Positions 21,994 through 32,915 of a DNA stretch of 64,000 nt are shown one piece after another (the stretch's first letter is position 1; the number at the start of each line of letters is the position of its first letter). Below the pieces are notes generated by a model. The model searched no databases. It was not told where the DNA came from and saw nothing but the letters and a program-made list of their open reading frames with translations. Origin of the DNA: Guadua angustifolia (lineage: Eukaryota; Streptophyta; Magnoliopsida; Poales; Poaceae); assembly GCA_036346375.1 (NCBI GenBank), contig CM070512.1, positions 37,246,466-37,310,465 on the forward strand, written 5' to 3'. Both the position numbers and the translations under genes were made by a program.

Positions 21994-24900
21994 TGTAACA
22001 TCTCAAATTTTTTATTTTTATTTATTTAATATTATTTTATTGCAATTTATGATTTTTGTGAATTTTTTGGATTTATTTGGATTTTCTGAGATTTATTTGA
22101 ATTATTTCAAATTAAAATATATTACCTTTTGTTAAGAATGAATTTTAAATAGAAAAGTATAGTATAAAGTTTTGTCAAAAATATTTTATTTGAGTCCGTA
22201 ATGTCTCAAAGTATTTTGAGATTTTTGGGATTTTTCCTGATATTTTTACTACCCTAAATAAATCAAATTATTTTTCTTATTTATTTTAAATCAAAAACCT
22301 CGGAAAAATCAAGTATGAACAAGATCGGGTCGGCCCAAGATCAGACGCAGTCGTCTTGATCCTACCGATTCGGCCTGGTCTTCTAGGAGGATCGCTGTAA
22401 GCCGTCGGATCGAGATCCTACCGCCTTCATCAAGCCACGTCATTTACGAAACCCTAGCGCTTCGTAGCCGTTAGATCTTCATCGCACGGCTATCACCAAC
22501 CCATACCGATTCGAAAACCTAATTAACCCGGGCCGTCAGATTTGGCAAGCGGACGAGATCGTGCCGTGTCTGGACTCGATAGTGACTATCGAAACAAGAT
22601 CGCACGGCTGCTCATCGTCATCTCTGCGAAGAACTCGGAAACGCGCCGCCGTGTCGCCACCGGACTCGGAATGCATGTCCGCCTTCCGTATGCATCATCC
22701 GAGGACTATTTAAGGACCCCAACCTGACCCCGAGGTTCCCCGTGAGTCGCCGCATCTTCTATCCTTAGCGCCGCCGTTAGTAGAGCCTCGTGGAGCCCGC
22801 CGTAGTTCGCCGAGTATCAAAAGCTTCACGATTCCATTGCCGAGAGTCTCTTCCACTGATACAAGACCACGTCCGAGCTCACCTCATCGTGCCGCGTCGA
22901 TTCCGCAATCACGTGGTCACTGGAGAGCATCGGAGCGCCGCAAGTGAAGTCGTCGTCTTCAATTCCGGTACACCAGCACCGCCGCTCGCCATTGTCAAGG
23001 GCCGAGAGTTGGTGACCGTCGGATCGTTCACGTGCGGCATAGGTTTGTCCACGTCGCTTCGGTAGGTAACGCAAGCATCACTAGATCATGACCATCTGAT
23101 TGACAGTATGTGGTTGCGATTGCACCACGCAAATTAGGGCTACAGGAAACCCCATCTTCAAACCATAGCCGTTTGATCTAGATCCAGTGGCTGTAGTCTC
23201 GCCACGTCATAAGTTTGGATAGTAACCGTTAGATTGGTTTCGAACGGCCAAGATTGTGCCACGTGTCAGCCGTACCAACTCAGCGCAGTGCTGACGTCAC
23301 GCTGACGCAATAAATCGAATTTCTTTTATAAAAATAATTCGGATATTATTTGATTTCCAATTTTTCTGATTTTCAGGAATTTAAATCTTCCAAGGGCTCG
23401 TTCTCCCTCATACGAACTCCGATTGAGGTGATTCAAATTTTTAAAAATTTGTAAAATTGATATCTATCTAATGGTAGCTTTGGATTGAATTTTTTAGTTC
23501 TTTTTTCTTTGTTCTTGGTGTTTATTTGCTATTTCTTCTCGATTCGCGTAGACGTTGAATTGTGCGAGGCTTCGGAGGAGGAATTGGCAACTCAGGAGCA
23601 AATTCTAGATCAAGACCAAGAGCTTAACCAAGGCAAGTTGTGCTTTGATCATGTTGAACCCATATTACGAAAATTGCTATTTTGTTTTTATCTTATTGCA
23701 TATTATTTCATGTGTATAAATGATTTCAAATTTAGTTTGGGATTTAGCTAGCATACCCATTGAAATATACCCTACCTTGCTAATTGTATGCCAAACTCCA
23801 CTTGTCACCCTAGGTTGGTTTCCTATAGTTGGTTAATAATGAAATCAACATGGATGGTTAGATCGAGTTAGAATGCTTAGCCATGCCACGTCATCACATG
23901 TACTTGAATGATTGATAATTAATCTTGACTAATGGAATATGGAACGATAATATGAACTTGTGTGTCATGTGTGGTCACACAAAGAGATTGAGTTGTTTGT
24001 GGCGAGGAGGTCACGCAACGATGTTGATTTGTGTATAGCATGTGGTGCTTGGTAATCAACCGGGGTTGGTAATCACTTAGATTGAAGCAAGTAGCAAGGG
24101 CAGGTGTGCTAGGGTGGGCCCGATGGGCAGAGGGTATGTGCAAGTCTTGCTTTGATCAAATCCTAAGGACTTAACCTTGCGAGCCTTTGACCTGAGTCAA
24201 TCGTGCAACCACATGTTCATTATGGGGCACTTAGCCGACTAATTTGCAAAGTCTTAGCTTGAGTACTATCGTGGTGGTGTGAGTCCTGTACGGAGGAAAC
24301 TCACATGGCGCAAGTGGGGGCCCTCTTGTGGTGGTGTAACCCTTCAGTGTTGAAACCTCAGCGGGTAGTACTGGGTTAAGATGATGCATTGTAAAGGCTT
24401 TGTTATGATCGTTCACTTGTGTGGTGCATGGTTGTATCATGTGGGTAAAGTGCATAACCTCTGCAGAGTGTACAAACTATTCGGATAGCCGTGTTTCACA
24501 GATTGAGCAATGCTCGAGAATTACAAATAAGGGTAGTTAATTAAAATGGATAATGGTTGGGATGGCAGGATGCCATGTGGATAATGGAACTTGGATTAGG
24601 ATGGAAACTTGGTTTGTTTGAGAATCAGTGAATCTATTTACTGTTATTATTTGTTTTACTGTCTTTTCAATCTATGTAATGTATGTATTCTTAAATGCTA
24701 CCTAGTTGCAAATATACCACTTAGCCATTCCTTTGGACTAAGCCCTGCATATAGCTATGGTAGAATTGCATTCTGTGCACAACTTGTTGAGTACGTACGG
24801 TGTACTCACCCTTGCTTAATAACCAACAAACAAAGGAGGAATCATCGCCCGAGTTGGAGGAGGATTTCGTGGATACGCCACTAAGCCAATCCTTGTCGAT

Positions 24901-25171
24901 ACGCTGTGGTGTGCTGATGGGACATCTACGTCTTTTGCTATTTTTTGCTGCAATTGTCTAAGTTTATTCTCAAGTCTAAGCCCATGTGGCTGAATAATGT
25001 AAGTGATCATAAGATCATACACTAGTTATATTAAATAAATGAAGTCTTATTATTCTTATCGTTGTGTATGATGTGATGCTTACCGATGTTAAGCTGTGTG
25101 CAGTAGCGTTGATCCGGGGACTAGTGCAGTAAAGCACAGTGGGTTCGAATTGGTGAATTCGGGTCCCGACA
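21994..25171 (+). repeat. 3' LTR of retrotransposon A, full length
   Basis: Begins TGTAACATC after the polypurine tract and ends GGGTCCCGACA, 3178 bp. It contains the TATA-like word at 22707, acidic mini-exon a at 23552-23632, and an AATAAA word near 25036. The target duplication cannot be tested because the 5' LTR start is lost. Confidence 0.9.
23552..23632 (+). other. LTR acidic mini-exon a (3' LTR of A)
   Basis: Same 81-nt open segment as at 14645, here with an intact AG acceptor (CGCGTAG) and a CAAG/GCAAGT junction that matches the GC-type donor consensus. Confidence 0.4.
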
Positions 25172-27723
25172 CCGTCCCTAAGCGAGGTGACACTCATCAC
25201 CCTTCTTTCTCTCACTCCTCCACTTCTTTACACCTTTACTCACCACCTACCTTTCTCCTAGCGCTGCTGCCGCCTACACTCGGCCTCCTCCCAAGCGTCG
25301 CCGCTAGTCTTCACCTCCAGCTTCAGTGCCGATGCCCCTAGATCCGCCGCCCTTGGCGGTCTCCTACGCCGGAACTAGCAGCCCCGAGATAAGTGTTCTC
25401 CTGATTTGCTCTCACTCTCCTCCGCTTTTGCCCTCTACTCATCTTCTTTTCCCCTTTCCTTCCTAGGTCATCCCCACTCAGGTGCCGCCAAATCCGAGGT
25501 CCCCAACGACGACGGCCGGTGCTACACCACCCCTCACCGCATCCATGACTTGCGACGGTTGCTCCTCTCTGACCCATGCTAAGCACTGTTCCCCTTTTTT
25601 TTGTTTGTTTTAGCACACTCTTAAGTCTTGTGTGCTGATTGTGTATAAGGATCAATGCTCTTGATGAACTTTTGTGTATGGGAAGATGCATTTATGTGCA
25701 TGCGGTATTAGCTTGTGAAATGATGTTGACTATCTGAGACCTCGATGATTAAAAGAAAAGTCGATTTGCTTTCTGATTTGTTGTGTGTATGAATCTGAGA
25801 AGGACATATGCTAAATTGTTCTTCCTGGAGCTTGTTTATCCAACATGGTAATATCTGCAGCTTCATGCCTAAATTGGCTGAGGGCTGAATGCCTTTTATG
25901 ATATGTCTGACTGTAATATTACAGTTATTGAACACCATTAGTCTGTTGAATTCCAACCGATTATTTTGACTGCATTGGTGACTCCCATTTTTGCTGATGG
26001 AATTGTTGGAGGCTTGCATAGATGGGTAGTTTAGATGGTCTCATACTTGTACCAGAATTCTTGGTTTAGCTAATGTTAAGGTTAAATGTGTGTGTGATGT
26101 TCTAGAATTCATTTGCGCATGATTAATATCTTGACCTTCTGTGCAATGTGGCCAATATGCATTTTGGGTAATGGAATGAATGCTACTGTTTTGTATTTTA
26201 GACAGAGAGTAGTGCATATGTTTACAACTTGCATTTTCCTGAGGTCAAAATGGTACAAGTTTTAGTGATTCTATTTATATGTCTGCATTGATATCTTGCA
26301 TTCTTAGATTAGTGAGTAATGTGTGATTGCTGCCTATATTCTGATATTTAAATAGAGAGCAATGTATGCATTCGATGCTTAGGATAAAAGAAATAGCAAT
26401 GGGGTGGGGTTGATTAAGTTATAATCATTCTATTAGATGTATATCATCCTAGATTCAATAAGATGCTATCATTTCCTTGATTTATCATGAATCCTTCCAA
26501 GTTGTAATGTATGTGCTTTAAACTAATAAGGTGACTTGTATTAAATTAAACTGGATTATAAAAGAAATAATAGGCTAATGCTTGGTACCTCACTGTTGCA
26601 TTGAAGGACGAAGGGTGGTTGGCAAGAGAAGCAGGCAAGAGATTGCCACTAGTTTCTATTCCCTTTTTGGATTGACTCTAGTCTTCAATCGAAAGTAGAT
26701 AGTGCTGTGCTGGTGGGTAAGTAGAGGTGAGAGTAGTGTTTTGTATTGTAATGCCTCCCCCCTTTTTTTCCTAGCTGTACTGCTGTTGTTCACTTTTTAT
26801 ATGGCTCTGAACCAACTTTGCTTTGCTGGCTATGCAGAGGTGAAACCATGGTTGGGATTGAACATACCATGGGCTAGCAGTAAAGGTGTGGTTGGCATGC
26901 AAACTCAGTCAAGATGCACCTACCACTGTCCACCACTTGGCAAAGGCAAAGGCAAGGGAAGGGCAAAAGGTGCAAGGTAGTTGGCTGGTTACTTGAGGGC
27001 TAAGGAAAAATTACATTTCTGTAACTTTATAGATCTAGATGTAACTAGTGTTGTATGAAATGTGGATTAGATTTTTGAATGGAATAGTTGAGTTCATAAA
27101 CTCTTGTGTATATTCTGACATTTGCTATTTGTAATATGGTTTCTTTGATTTTACCAGTTGTATGGTTGAATGTATTTAGCTAAATGTGTTTCCTTCTTGA
27201 ATGAAGACAATAATATTCAAATTGGCTGTTAACTGCGTGAATTGTGAAATGTGTTCTGATTTTAATTGGGATTGTGTGCATGAGTACTTCAAAATCATGC
27301 TGGTATTGATTCTGTGAATGAGTGTATATTCTTATGTATGTGCTTGATCTTGTGTTCGTATATATATACTAGTAGTTGTATGTACTGAAGAATTATGTGC
27401 TCATGTGTACATATATGTGTGTGATTAGTGTTGACTTTTTATATATAAGTATGTATATATATGTTATATGTTTTTGCACAAGCACATATGCATGAAGTCT
27501 TATGAGAGAGATACATCATGTAGTATGGCTATATTTTAATTTTGCGAATGCTAATGAGAATGCCTTAGAAAATATAAACAAGGATTAAGGATTTGAGATT
27601 GGGTGGGTTGTAGTTAGGTGTAAGAACTAATATGTAAATGTAGTTGTTGTTTTTTTAGTATATTTTGTTAATACAAATGTATTGGCAGATATTTTTATAT
27701 CTGATTAAGGATCACTAATTATA
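25172..27723 (+). other. Unassigned DNA with a gene-like GC-rich start and T-rich intron-like body
   Basis: Just after the 3' LTR lies a C-rich stretch (25190-25580) like a grass 5' UTR and first exon, including a short frame starting MPLDPPPLAVSYAG. It is followed by more than 1 kb of T-rich, intron-like sequence. A 92-codon frame at 26702-26980 ends in a Lys/Gly-rich tail (GKGKGKGRAKGAR) after a plausible CAG acceptor near 26838. I do not recognise either peptide. It could be a host gene 5' end cut by the retrotransposon or part of a transposon leader. Confidence 0.3.
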
Positions 27724-27903
27724 ACCATTAAAAGCTTTTCTTTAAAGAGCGAATTCTAGAAAAACTTAATAAGCAGAGAACAATTCAACTTAAGACTTAA
27801 AATTTAGATTTAAGTCACATTTCAAACTCAAAATTTTACTTTAGTTATTTTTAGATTTTAAATTCTTATTTTATTTGTTTTTGAATCTTTCGGGATGTTA
27901 CAA
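27724..27903 (-). mobile_element. LTR fragment, minus strand
   Basis: The right end reads 'ctttcgggatgttacaa', the complement of TTGTAACATCCCGAAAG. This is the same type of LTR start as in A and B, followed on the minus strand by an AT-rich stretch as in those LTRs. Only about 180 bp is recognisable and the rest is truncated. Confidence 0.5.
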
Positions 27904-28215
27904 TTATTAGTCAGAACAATGATCATAAAGCTTGAGACATTACAAAACAACACTGATTCACTAGTTAATTTAGACCTGAAACAAGTTTCGCCAAGATTAT
28001 GTTAGACAACAAAGTCTACCCCACAGAACCCCACTGGGAAACAAAAACCACTGAGGTGATCAACCCAATATACAGCTTTCAAAATCTACCCAGAACAGAT
28101 CTAAAGGCTATATATGAACCCGGTACATTCAACCAAATTTCAGCCGGCCACAAACACATCCCATCGATTCATCTAAATTTCAGCCGGCCACAAACACATT
28201 TTCTACCCACAATTA
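27904..28215. other. Unassigned DNA with a duplicated 25-bp word
   Basis: The word 'aaatttcagccggccacaaa' occurs twice about 40 bp apart (about 28134 and 28175). No gene is recognised. Confidence 0.4.
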
Positions 28216-28220
28216 CATGA

Positions 28221-28365
28221 CAATACATCTAAATCAACCGCATTAATCACATAGCAAAGATCTCATATGAATTACAATACATCTAAATCAACCGCATTAA
28301 TCACATAGCAAAGATCTCATATGAATTACAATACATCTAAATCAACCACATCAATCACATAACCG
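28221..28365. repeat. 54-bp tandem repeat, 2.7 copies
   Basis: The word CAATACATCTAAATCAACC starts at 28221, 28275 and 28329, an exact 54-bp period. The first two copies are identical over the whole unit. Confidence 0.9.
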
Positions 28366-28369
28366 CATC

Positions 28370-28972
28370 AATGGTGAACATACATTGTCGTCAGAGGCGC
28401 GCTCAGGGTCTATGGAGGCGAGGAGGATGGTTGGAGATGACTACGGCGCGCGCGGGATCGTTGGAGGCGACGAGGATGGCGGCGCGAGTGGGGTCATTGG
28501 AGGCGAGGGTGGGATGGCAACGGCGGCGCGTGGGCGAGAACTGGAAGTTGGGGAAGAACACGGGCGGGAGGAGCAAAAATTGGGGAAGAGGAGGTGGCGG
28601 GAGATATTTATAGGTGCACCATCAGTCCCGATTGAAGACACCAATCGGGACTGATGTCCACATCAGTACCGGTTGGATATACCAACCGAGACTGATGACT
28701 CACATCAGTCCCAATTGAATACACCAACCGGGATTGAACCCCAGCATATGCGGAAGCCCTAGGCACTATCAGTACTGGTTGGTGTATCCAACCAGTACTA
28801 ATGTGAAGAATCAGTCCCGGTTGAATACACCAACCGGTACTAATTAAAAATTTTTTCCAGCAATCTAATATAAATTAAAATTCATATAGTCTTTAGAATA
28901 TTATTTTCCAACCATCTAATATAAAATAAAATTATAAAAATTCAATTATTGCCACTTTGCTTAATAAAAAAT
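28370..28972 (-). mobile_element. CACTA-like element end with promoter, truncated
   Basis: Between 28615 and 28845 the words CATCAGTCCCGGTTG and CAACCGGGACTGATG recur about eight times in both orientations. This is a subterminal repeat type known from grass CACTA elements. Immediately inside, on the minus strand, a TATAAATA word (about 28605) precedes a C-rich leader and a short Pro/Ser-rich frame, as expected for the promoter of the element's transcript running leftward. The terminus itself is missing because retrotransposon B sequence begins at 28973. Harbinger-type origin cannot be excluded. Confidence 0.5.
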
Positions 28973-30197
28973 AATATGGAACAATGATGTTATGAATTTG
29001 TGTGTCATGTGTGGTCACACAAAGAGATGGAGTTGTTGTGGCGAGGAGGTCACGCAACGATGTTGATTTGTGTATAGCACGTGGTGCTTGGTAATCAACC
29101 GGGGTTGGTAATCACTTCGATTGAAGCAAGTGGCAAGGGCAAGTGTGTTGTGGTGGGCCGATGGGCGCGAGGGTATGTGTAAGTCTTGCTTTAATCAATC
29201 CTAAGGACTTAACCTACGAGCCTTTGACCGAGTCAATCTTTCAACCACATGTCTCTGTTAGGGGCAAATTAGCTAACTAATTTGCAAATACTTTGCTTGA
29301 GTGCTATCGTGGTGGTGTGAGTCCGGGTGTACGGATGAAACTCACATGGCGCAAGAGGGGGGCCCTGTTGTGGTGGTGTAACCATTTAGTGCTGAAACCT
29401 CAACGGGTAGCACTGGGTTAAGAGGATGCATTGTAAAGGCTTTGTTATAATCATTTGCCTGTGTGGTGTATGGTTGTATCATGTGGGTAAAGTGCATAAC
29501 CTCTGCAGAGTGTACAAACTATTCGGATAGCCGTGCTCACGGTATTGAGTAATGCTCGGGAATTACAATCAAGGGGTAGTTAATAAAAATGGACAACTGT
29601 TGGGATGGCAAGATGCCATGTGGATGATGAAACTTGACTTAGGATGGAAACTTGGTTTATTGAGAAACATTGAATCTATTCATTGTTATTATTTGTTTTA
29701 ATGTCTTTTCAACCTATAGAATGTATGTGTTCTTAAAATGCTGCTTAGTTGCAAAACGAACCATAAGCCTTCCTTTGGAATAAGCTTGCATATAGTTATG
29801 GTAGAATTGCATTCTGTGCAAAACTTGTTGAGTACGTGTTGGTGTACTCACCCTTGCTTAACAACCAACAACAGTGGAGGAATCATCGCCGATATTGGAG
29901 GAGAACTTTCAGGTAGACAAGAGTCACTAGGCCAAGCCTCGTTAGCTGCCTGTGGTGTGCTGATGGGACATCTACGTCTTTTTGCTACTTTCCACCGCAT
30001 TTGTCTAAAGTCTAGGCTATGTGGCTGAATAATGTAAGCTCATACACTAGTTATATTAAATAAATGAAGTCTTATTATTCTTATCGCTAGGTATGATGTG
30101 ATGCTTACCGATGTTAAGTCGCGGTGCACTAGCATTGATCCCTGGACTAGTGCGGTAAAACACAGTGGGTTCGAATTGGTGAATTCGGGTCCCGACA
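28973..30197 (+). repeat. 5' LTR of retrotransposon B, 3' part only
   Basis: It aligns with the 3' LTR from 36964 onward ('aatatggaacaatgatg') to the end GGTCCCGACA. The promoter part and mini-exon a are missing. Confidence 0.9.
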
Positions 30198-30201
30198 GAG
30201 G

Positions 30202-30213
30202 TGGTATCAGAGC
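30202..30213 (+). promoter_or_regulatory. Primer binding site, initiator tRNA-Met
   Basis: TGGTATCAGAGC starts four bases after the LTR end and matches the initiator methionine tRNA complement over 12 bases. Confidence 0.9.
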
Positions 30214-30407
30214 ATACTGACTGTAGGACTTGGCCCTAGCTTGGTAGAGTGTCCAAGGCTATTTTCTAAAGGAAAAACTTAAATTAGATTAAGATAATCC
30301 TTTTGACTTATCTCATTCTCTGCTCCTTACCTTTGCTGAAAACTACCTCAAATTTTTGCGGAGTGGCCATTTGAAGTTGAAGACTTATCTATTTTTCTTT
30401 CAAATAG

Positions 30408-31112
30408 ATGAGGAGGATACAGTCGTACATAGAATACGAGGGTGGCTACGCGACAGAACTCTGGAGAGTGCTCCAAGTTTTGGGAGGTTTCGCTAAACCA
30501 ACATATCAAGGCCGAGATTGGATCGTTAACGGAGCCACAAGAGGAATGGTGTGCAAGTTGCTAATCTACGCCAGGAATGGTGAGAAATCAAGCCAACCTA
30601 TCAGCATCACAGTGAGAAGAGCCACTTGGGAGATCGGTATTCAGGAGGCATCACGACTTGCTCTACGGAGGATCTGCTACGACTACTATCGTGAGTTGGA
30701 TGACACGGTGTTTAGACTCCACCCCATGGTTCGAGATGCTTGGCGTTCATACGTCACATGGAAGGAGGATGCTACTGCAGTGCACTTAGCACAATTTGCA
30801 GCTGCTCAAGAAGCTCATGCCCATAACACCGACGCAGAATTAAGGACGGCCTATGAAGCACTCAGAATTATGGAGAAGGAACTGCATGAGACTCGAGTAG
30901 CATACGAGCAAAGGATCATGGAGCTCGAGGAAGCTTTACAGGAGGAAGGCCGCGCTACACCGACATCATCAGAAGAGGCAGAATCAAAGAAGATGAAATC
31001 TGAGTCAGAGAAGCAACCAGCTGAAGAACATTGGGATCGATTTGTACCAGCGCGAGCACGTCCGCCAGTATACCCACCGGGTAGTTCTCGTGGTGGATGG
31101 CTCGAGGAGTAG
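30408..31112 (+). CDS. Retrotransposon accessory ORF upstream of gag, intact (copy B)
   Basis: A 234-residue frame runs from ATG 30408 to TAG 31110 without interruption, between the primer site and the gag start at 31390. Residues about 20-120 form a globular block (LQVLGGFAKPTYQGRDWIVN, ITVRRATWEIGIQEASRLAL, RRICYDYYRELDDTVFRLHP). Residues about 135-185 are Ala/Glu-rich with heptad spacing (EKELHETRVAYEQRIMELEE) and probably coil. The tail is acidic and then Pro-rich (ARARPPVYPPGSSRGGW). No catalytic or zinc motif is seen. It is the most complete frame in the window; copy A differs by a single stop. Function unknown; a nucleic-acid or Gag-binding role would only be a guess. Confidence 0.75.
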   Translation: MRRIQSYIEYEGGYATELWRVLQVLGGFAKPTYQGRDWIVNGATRGMVCKLLIYARNGEKSSQPISITVRRATWEIGIQEASRLALRRICYDYYRELDDTVFRLHPMVRDAWRSYVTWKEDATAVHLAQFAAAQEAHAHNTDAELRTAYEALRIMEKELHETRVAYEQRIMELEEALQEEGRATPTSSEEAESKKMKSESEKQPAEEHWDRFVPARARPPVYPPGSSRGGWLEE

Positions 31113-31389
31113 GAGTTTTAGGGTTAAGTTGAGACTTGGGTATCGAGTCGCGTCATTAGAATAGTCTTACCAAATGTCATAGATGTTAAGGTTGAGTGTT
31201 TAGTTTGGATCTTTATGCTTGCTAAGTGTGCAATATGTGTTGCAAAGCTTTTAGGCTTTTGTAAGCAACCATACCAAGTTAATTAATAAAGATATAAAGT
31301 TGGGTTTAACCTATTCCCCCGCTTTAGGAATTCTTACATCTTACCTGTGCTATTTCTATCTCTCCTAACCTAAGAAACAATCAAAGCAG

Positions 31390-32452
31390 ATGGTGAACAC
31401 TCGCGGTAACAATGGAGCATCAGAAGTGGTCTTCACAGAATGGCAATTTAATGAGGGAACACCAACACCACCACCACAAAGAGATATGCAGAATTTAGGA
31501 GCTTATAGTGCACATGACGCAGCAATTATGCAAACAATGATGCACCAAACGCAAAATATGAACAACCAAGTCAGAGGAAACAACAACATACAAAGAAAGC
31601 AATAATGGGCGCTGGGCCTCGATCTAAGCCGCCGATTATGAGGACACCCCGCCAACATTCTCGGAAATGCTAATCCTTTAGAGGCCGATGATTGGCCGAG
31701 AACCATTGAAAGAAAGCTACACATTACGCAGTGTGCGAGCAATGAGAAGGTGTTATACGCCGCACCACCGGAAGGAACCGCAGCAGAATGGTGGGAGAAC
31801 TATTGCGCAAAGACATGAAGCCCCACAAGAGATCACTTGGGAAGAATTTATACCGCTCCACAAGATTATGTACCAAGGGATGATGGATCTCAAGAAGGAA
31901 GAGTTCGTGGCTTTAAAGCAAGGAGGCCACCAAGGCGTATCATACCAAAAAGTTTACTCTGGGCTGGCATGTTATGCACCAAAAGATGTGGCCACGAATA
32001 AGGCTAGACAGCCTCGTTTCTTGAAGGGTCTACACTCTGGATTGCAGGTGGGACTAATCACCCACAACTTCCCCGATTTCCAGGAGTTAGTCAATAAAGC
32101 TTTAATCCTTAAGGATAAACGTAAGGAATTGGGAAAGGATCGTAAGCGCAGGATGGCTAGTCAAGCTGGACGACCCACTCAGTTTAGATTAAGGATGTCA
32201 CCTCAACAGTTTGCTAGGATTCAGCCACAGTTGCCAGGCAAGACATCAACTTCAACATCTCGTCCTATTAATCAGAATTTTCAAACACCAGCACCAGTAG
32301 GCAATGCACAGGCAGGAAGTCAACAGTCTGCTGTCAAGAAATGTTTCTTTTGTAATGAGCCAGGATATTTTGCCAACAAGTGTCCGAAGAAGGGAAATGT
32401 TACTCCAGTTCGCTTTAATTTGAGCACTACCCCATCTACGCCCAAAGGATGA
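31390..32452 (+). pseudogene. gag of retrotransposon B, broken
   Basis: Begins MVNTRGNNGASE at ATG 31390 and loses frame after about 71 codons near 31603. The gag core continues in shifted frames (EGTAAEWWENY near 31780; 31860-32452 open). The zinc knuckle (32341-32382) reads CFFCNEPGYFANKC: the His is Tyr, one C-to-T change, so this copy is damaged at a different ligand from copy A. The frame ends near 32452, and beyond it only a short protease-leader word (RINHIT) is still recognisable. Confidence 0.85.
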
Positions 32453-32529
32453 GGAAATCAAGCACCTGCTCACCAGAGCGCCACCGCAGATTTACAGGCA
32501 TGGAAGGATCAATCACATCACGACAGATG

Positions 32530-32915
32530 AGGCCCAGGACACGTGGAAGTTGTGCTGGAGATACCCGATGTCGACGTCGCCGTTGATCCGCAAGAAAACG
32601 ACTCTCTCTTCGCTAACCAAGATCAAGAAGACGGGGATGACTATTCAAGAGATTGCAATCCGCCGTTCGACATATGTGGTGAGGGCGGTGAAGAGAAGGA
32701 TCATCCTGACGTTTAGGATTGTGGTTACCTAGTCTCTGCCTGAGATATTTTGGGCTTACGTTGTTAAGTTTAGTTACCAGCTTAGTGTTTTCGTTGCTAT
32801 ATGACCTACGAGTCAACTTTTTGTAATAATGGAACATGTCAGGCAGTACTCGGAATAAAATTTTAGTTACCCCACAGTTAAAGGATCCTACTGATATGAT
32901 CTGAGAATTGACCCA
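32530..32915 (+). other. Foreign segment inside pol of retrotransposon B
   Basis: Homology with A stops after 'gatgaggcccag' (32537) and resumes at 'tatttcatgaacatgatg' (about 32920), which in A corresponds to about 19575. The protease and the N-terminal half of reverse transcriptase, roughly 950 bp, are therefore missing. In their place is about 385 bp unlike A. It includes an open acidic stretch (VVLEIPDVDVAVDPQENDSL and so on, about 32547-32715) and an AATAAAATTT word near 32855. It looks like the 3' end of another transcript, but I cannot name it. Confidence 0.5.

Larger units (their letters stand above)
13448..25171 (+). mobile_element. Ty3-gypsy retrotransposon A (Tekay/Del chromovirus)
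   Basis: Order seen: truncated 5' LTR, initiator-methionine tRNA primer site, accessory ORF, gag with zinc knuckle, protease, reverse transcriptase, RNase H, integrase, chromodomain, polypurine tract, 3' LTR. In about 150 aligned bases at the start of the shared LTR part (13451 on versus 22367 on) I count eight differences, all transitions. The two LTRs are thus clearly diverged and the insertion is not recent. All coding regions are interrupted. A chromodomain after integrase and a TGTAACATC LTR start point to the Tekay/Del clade. Confidence 0.9.
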
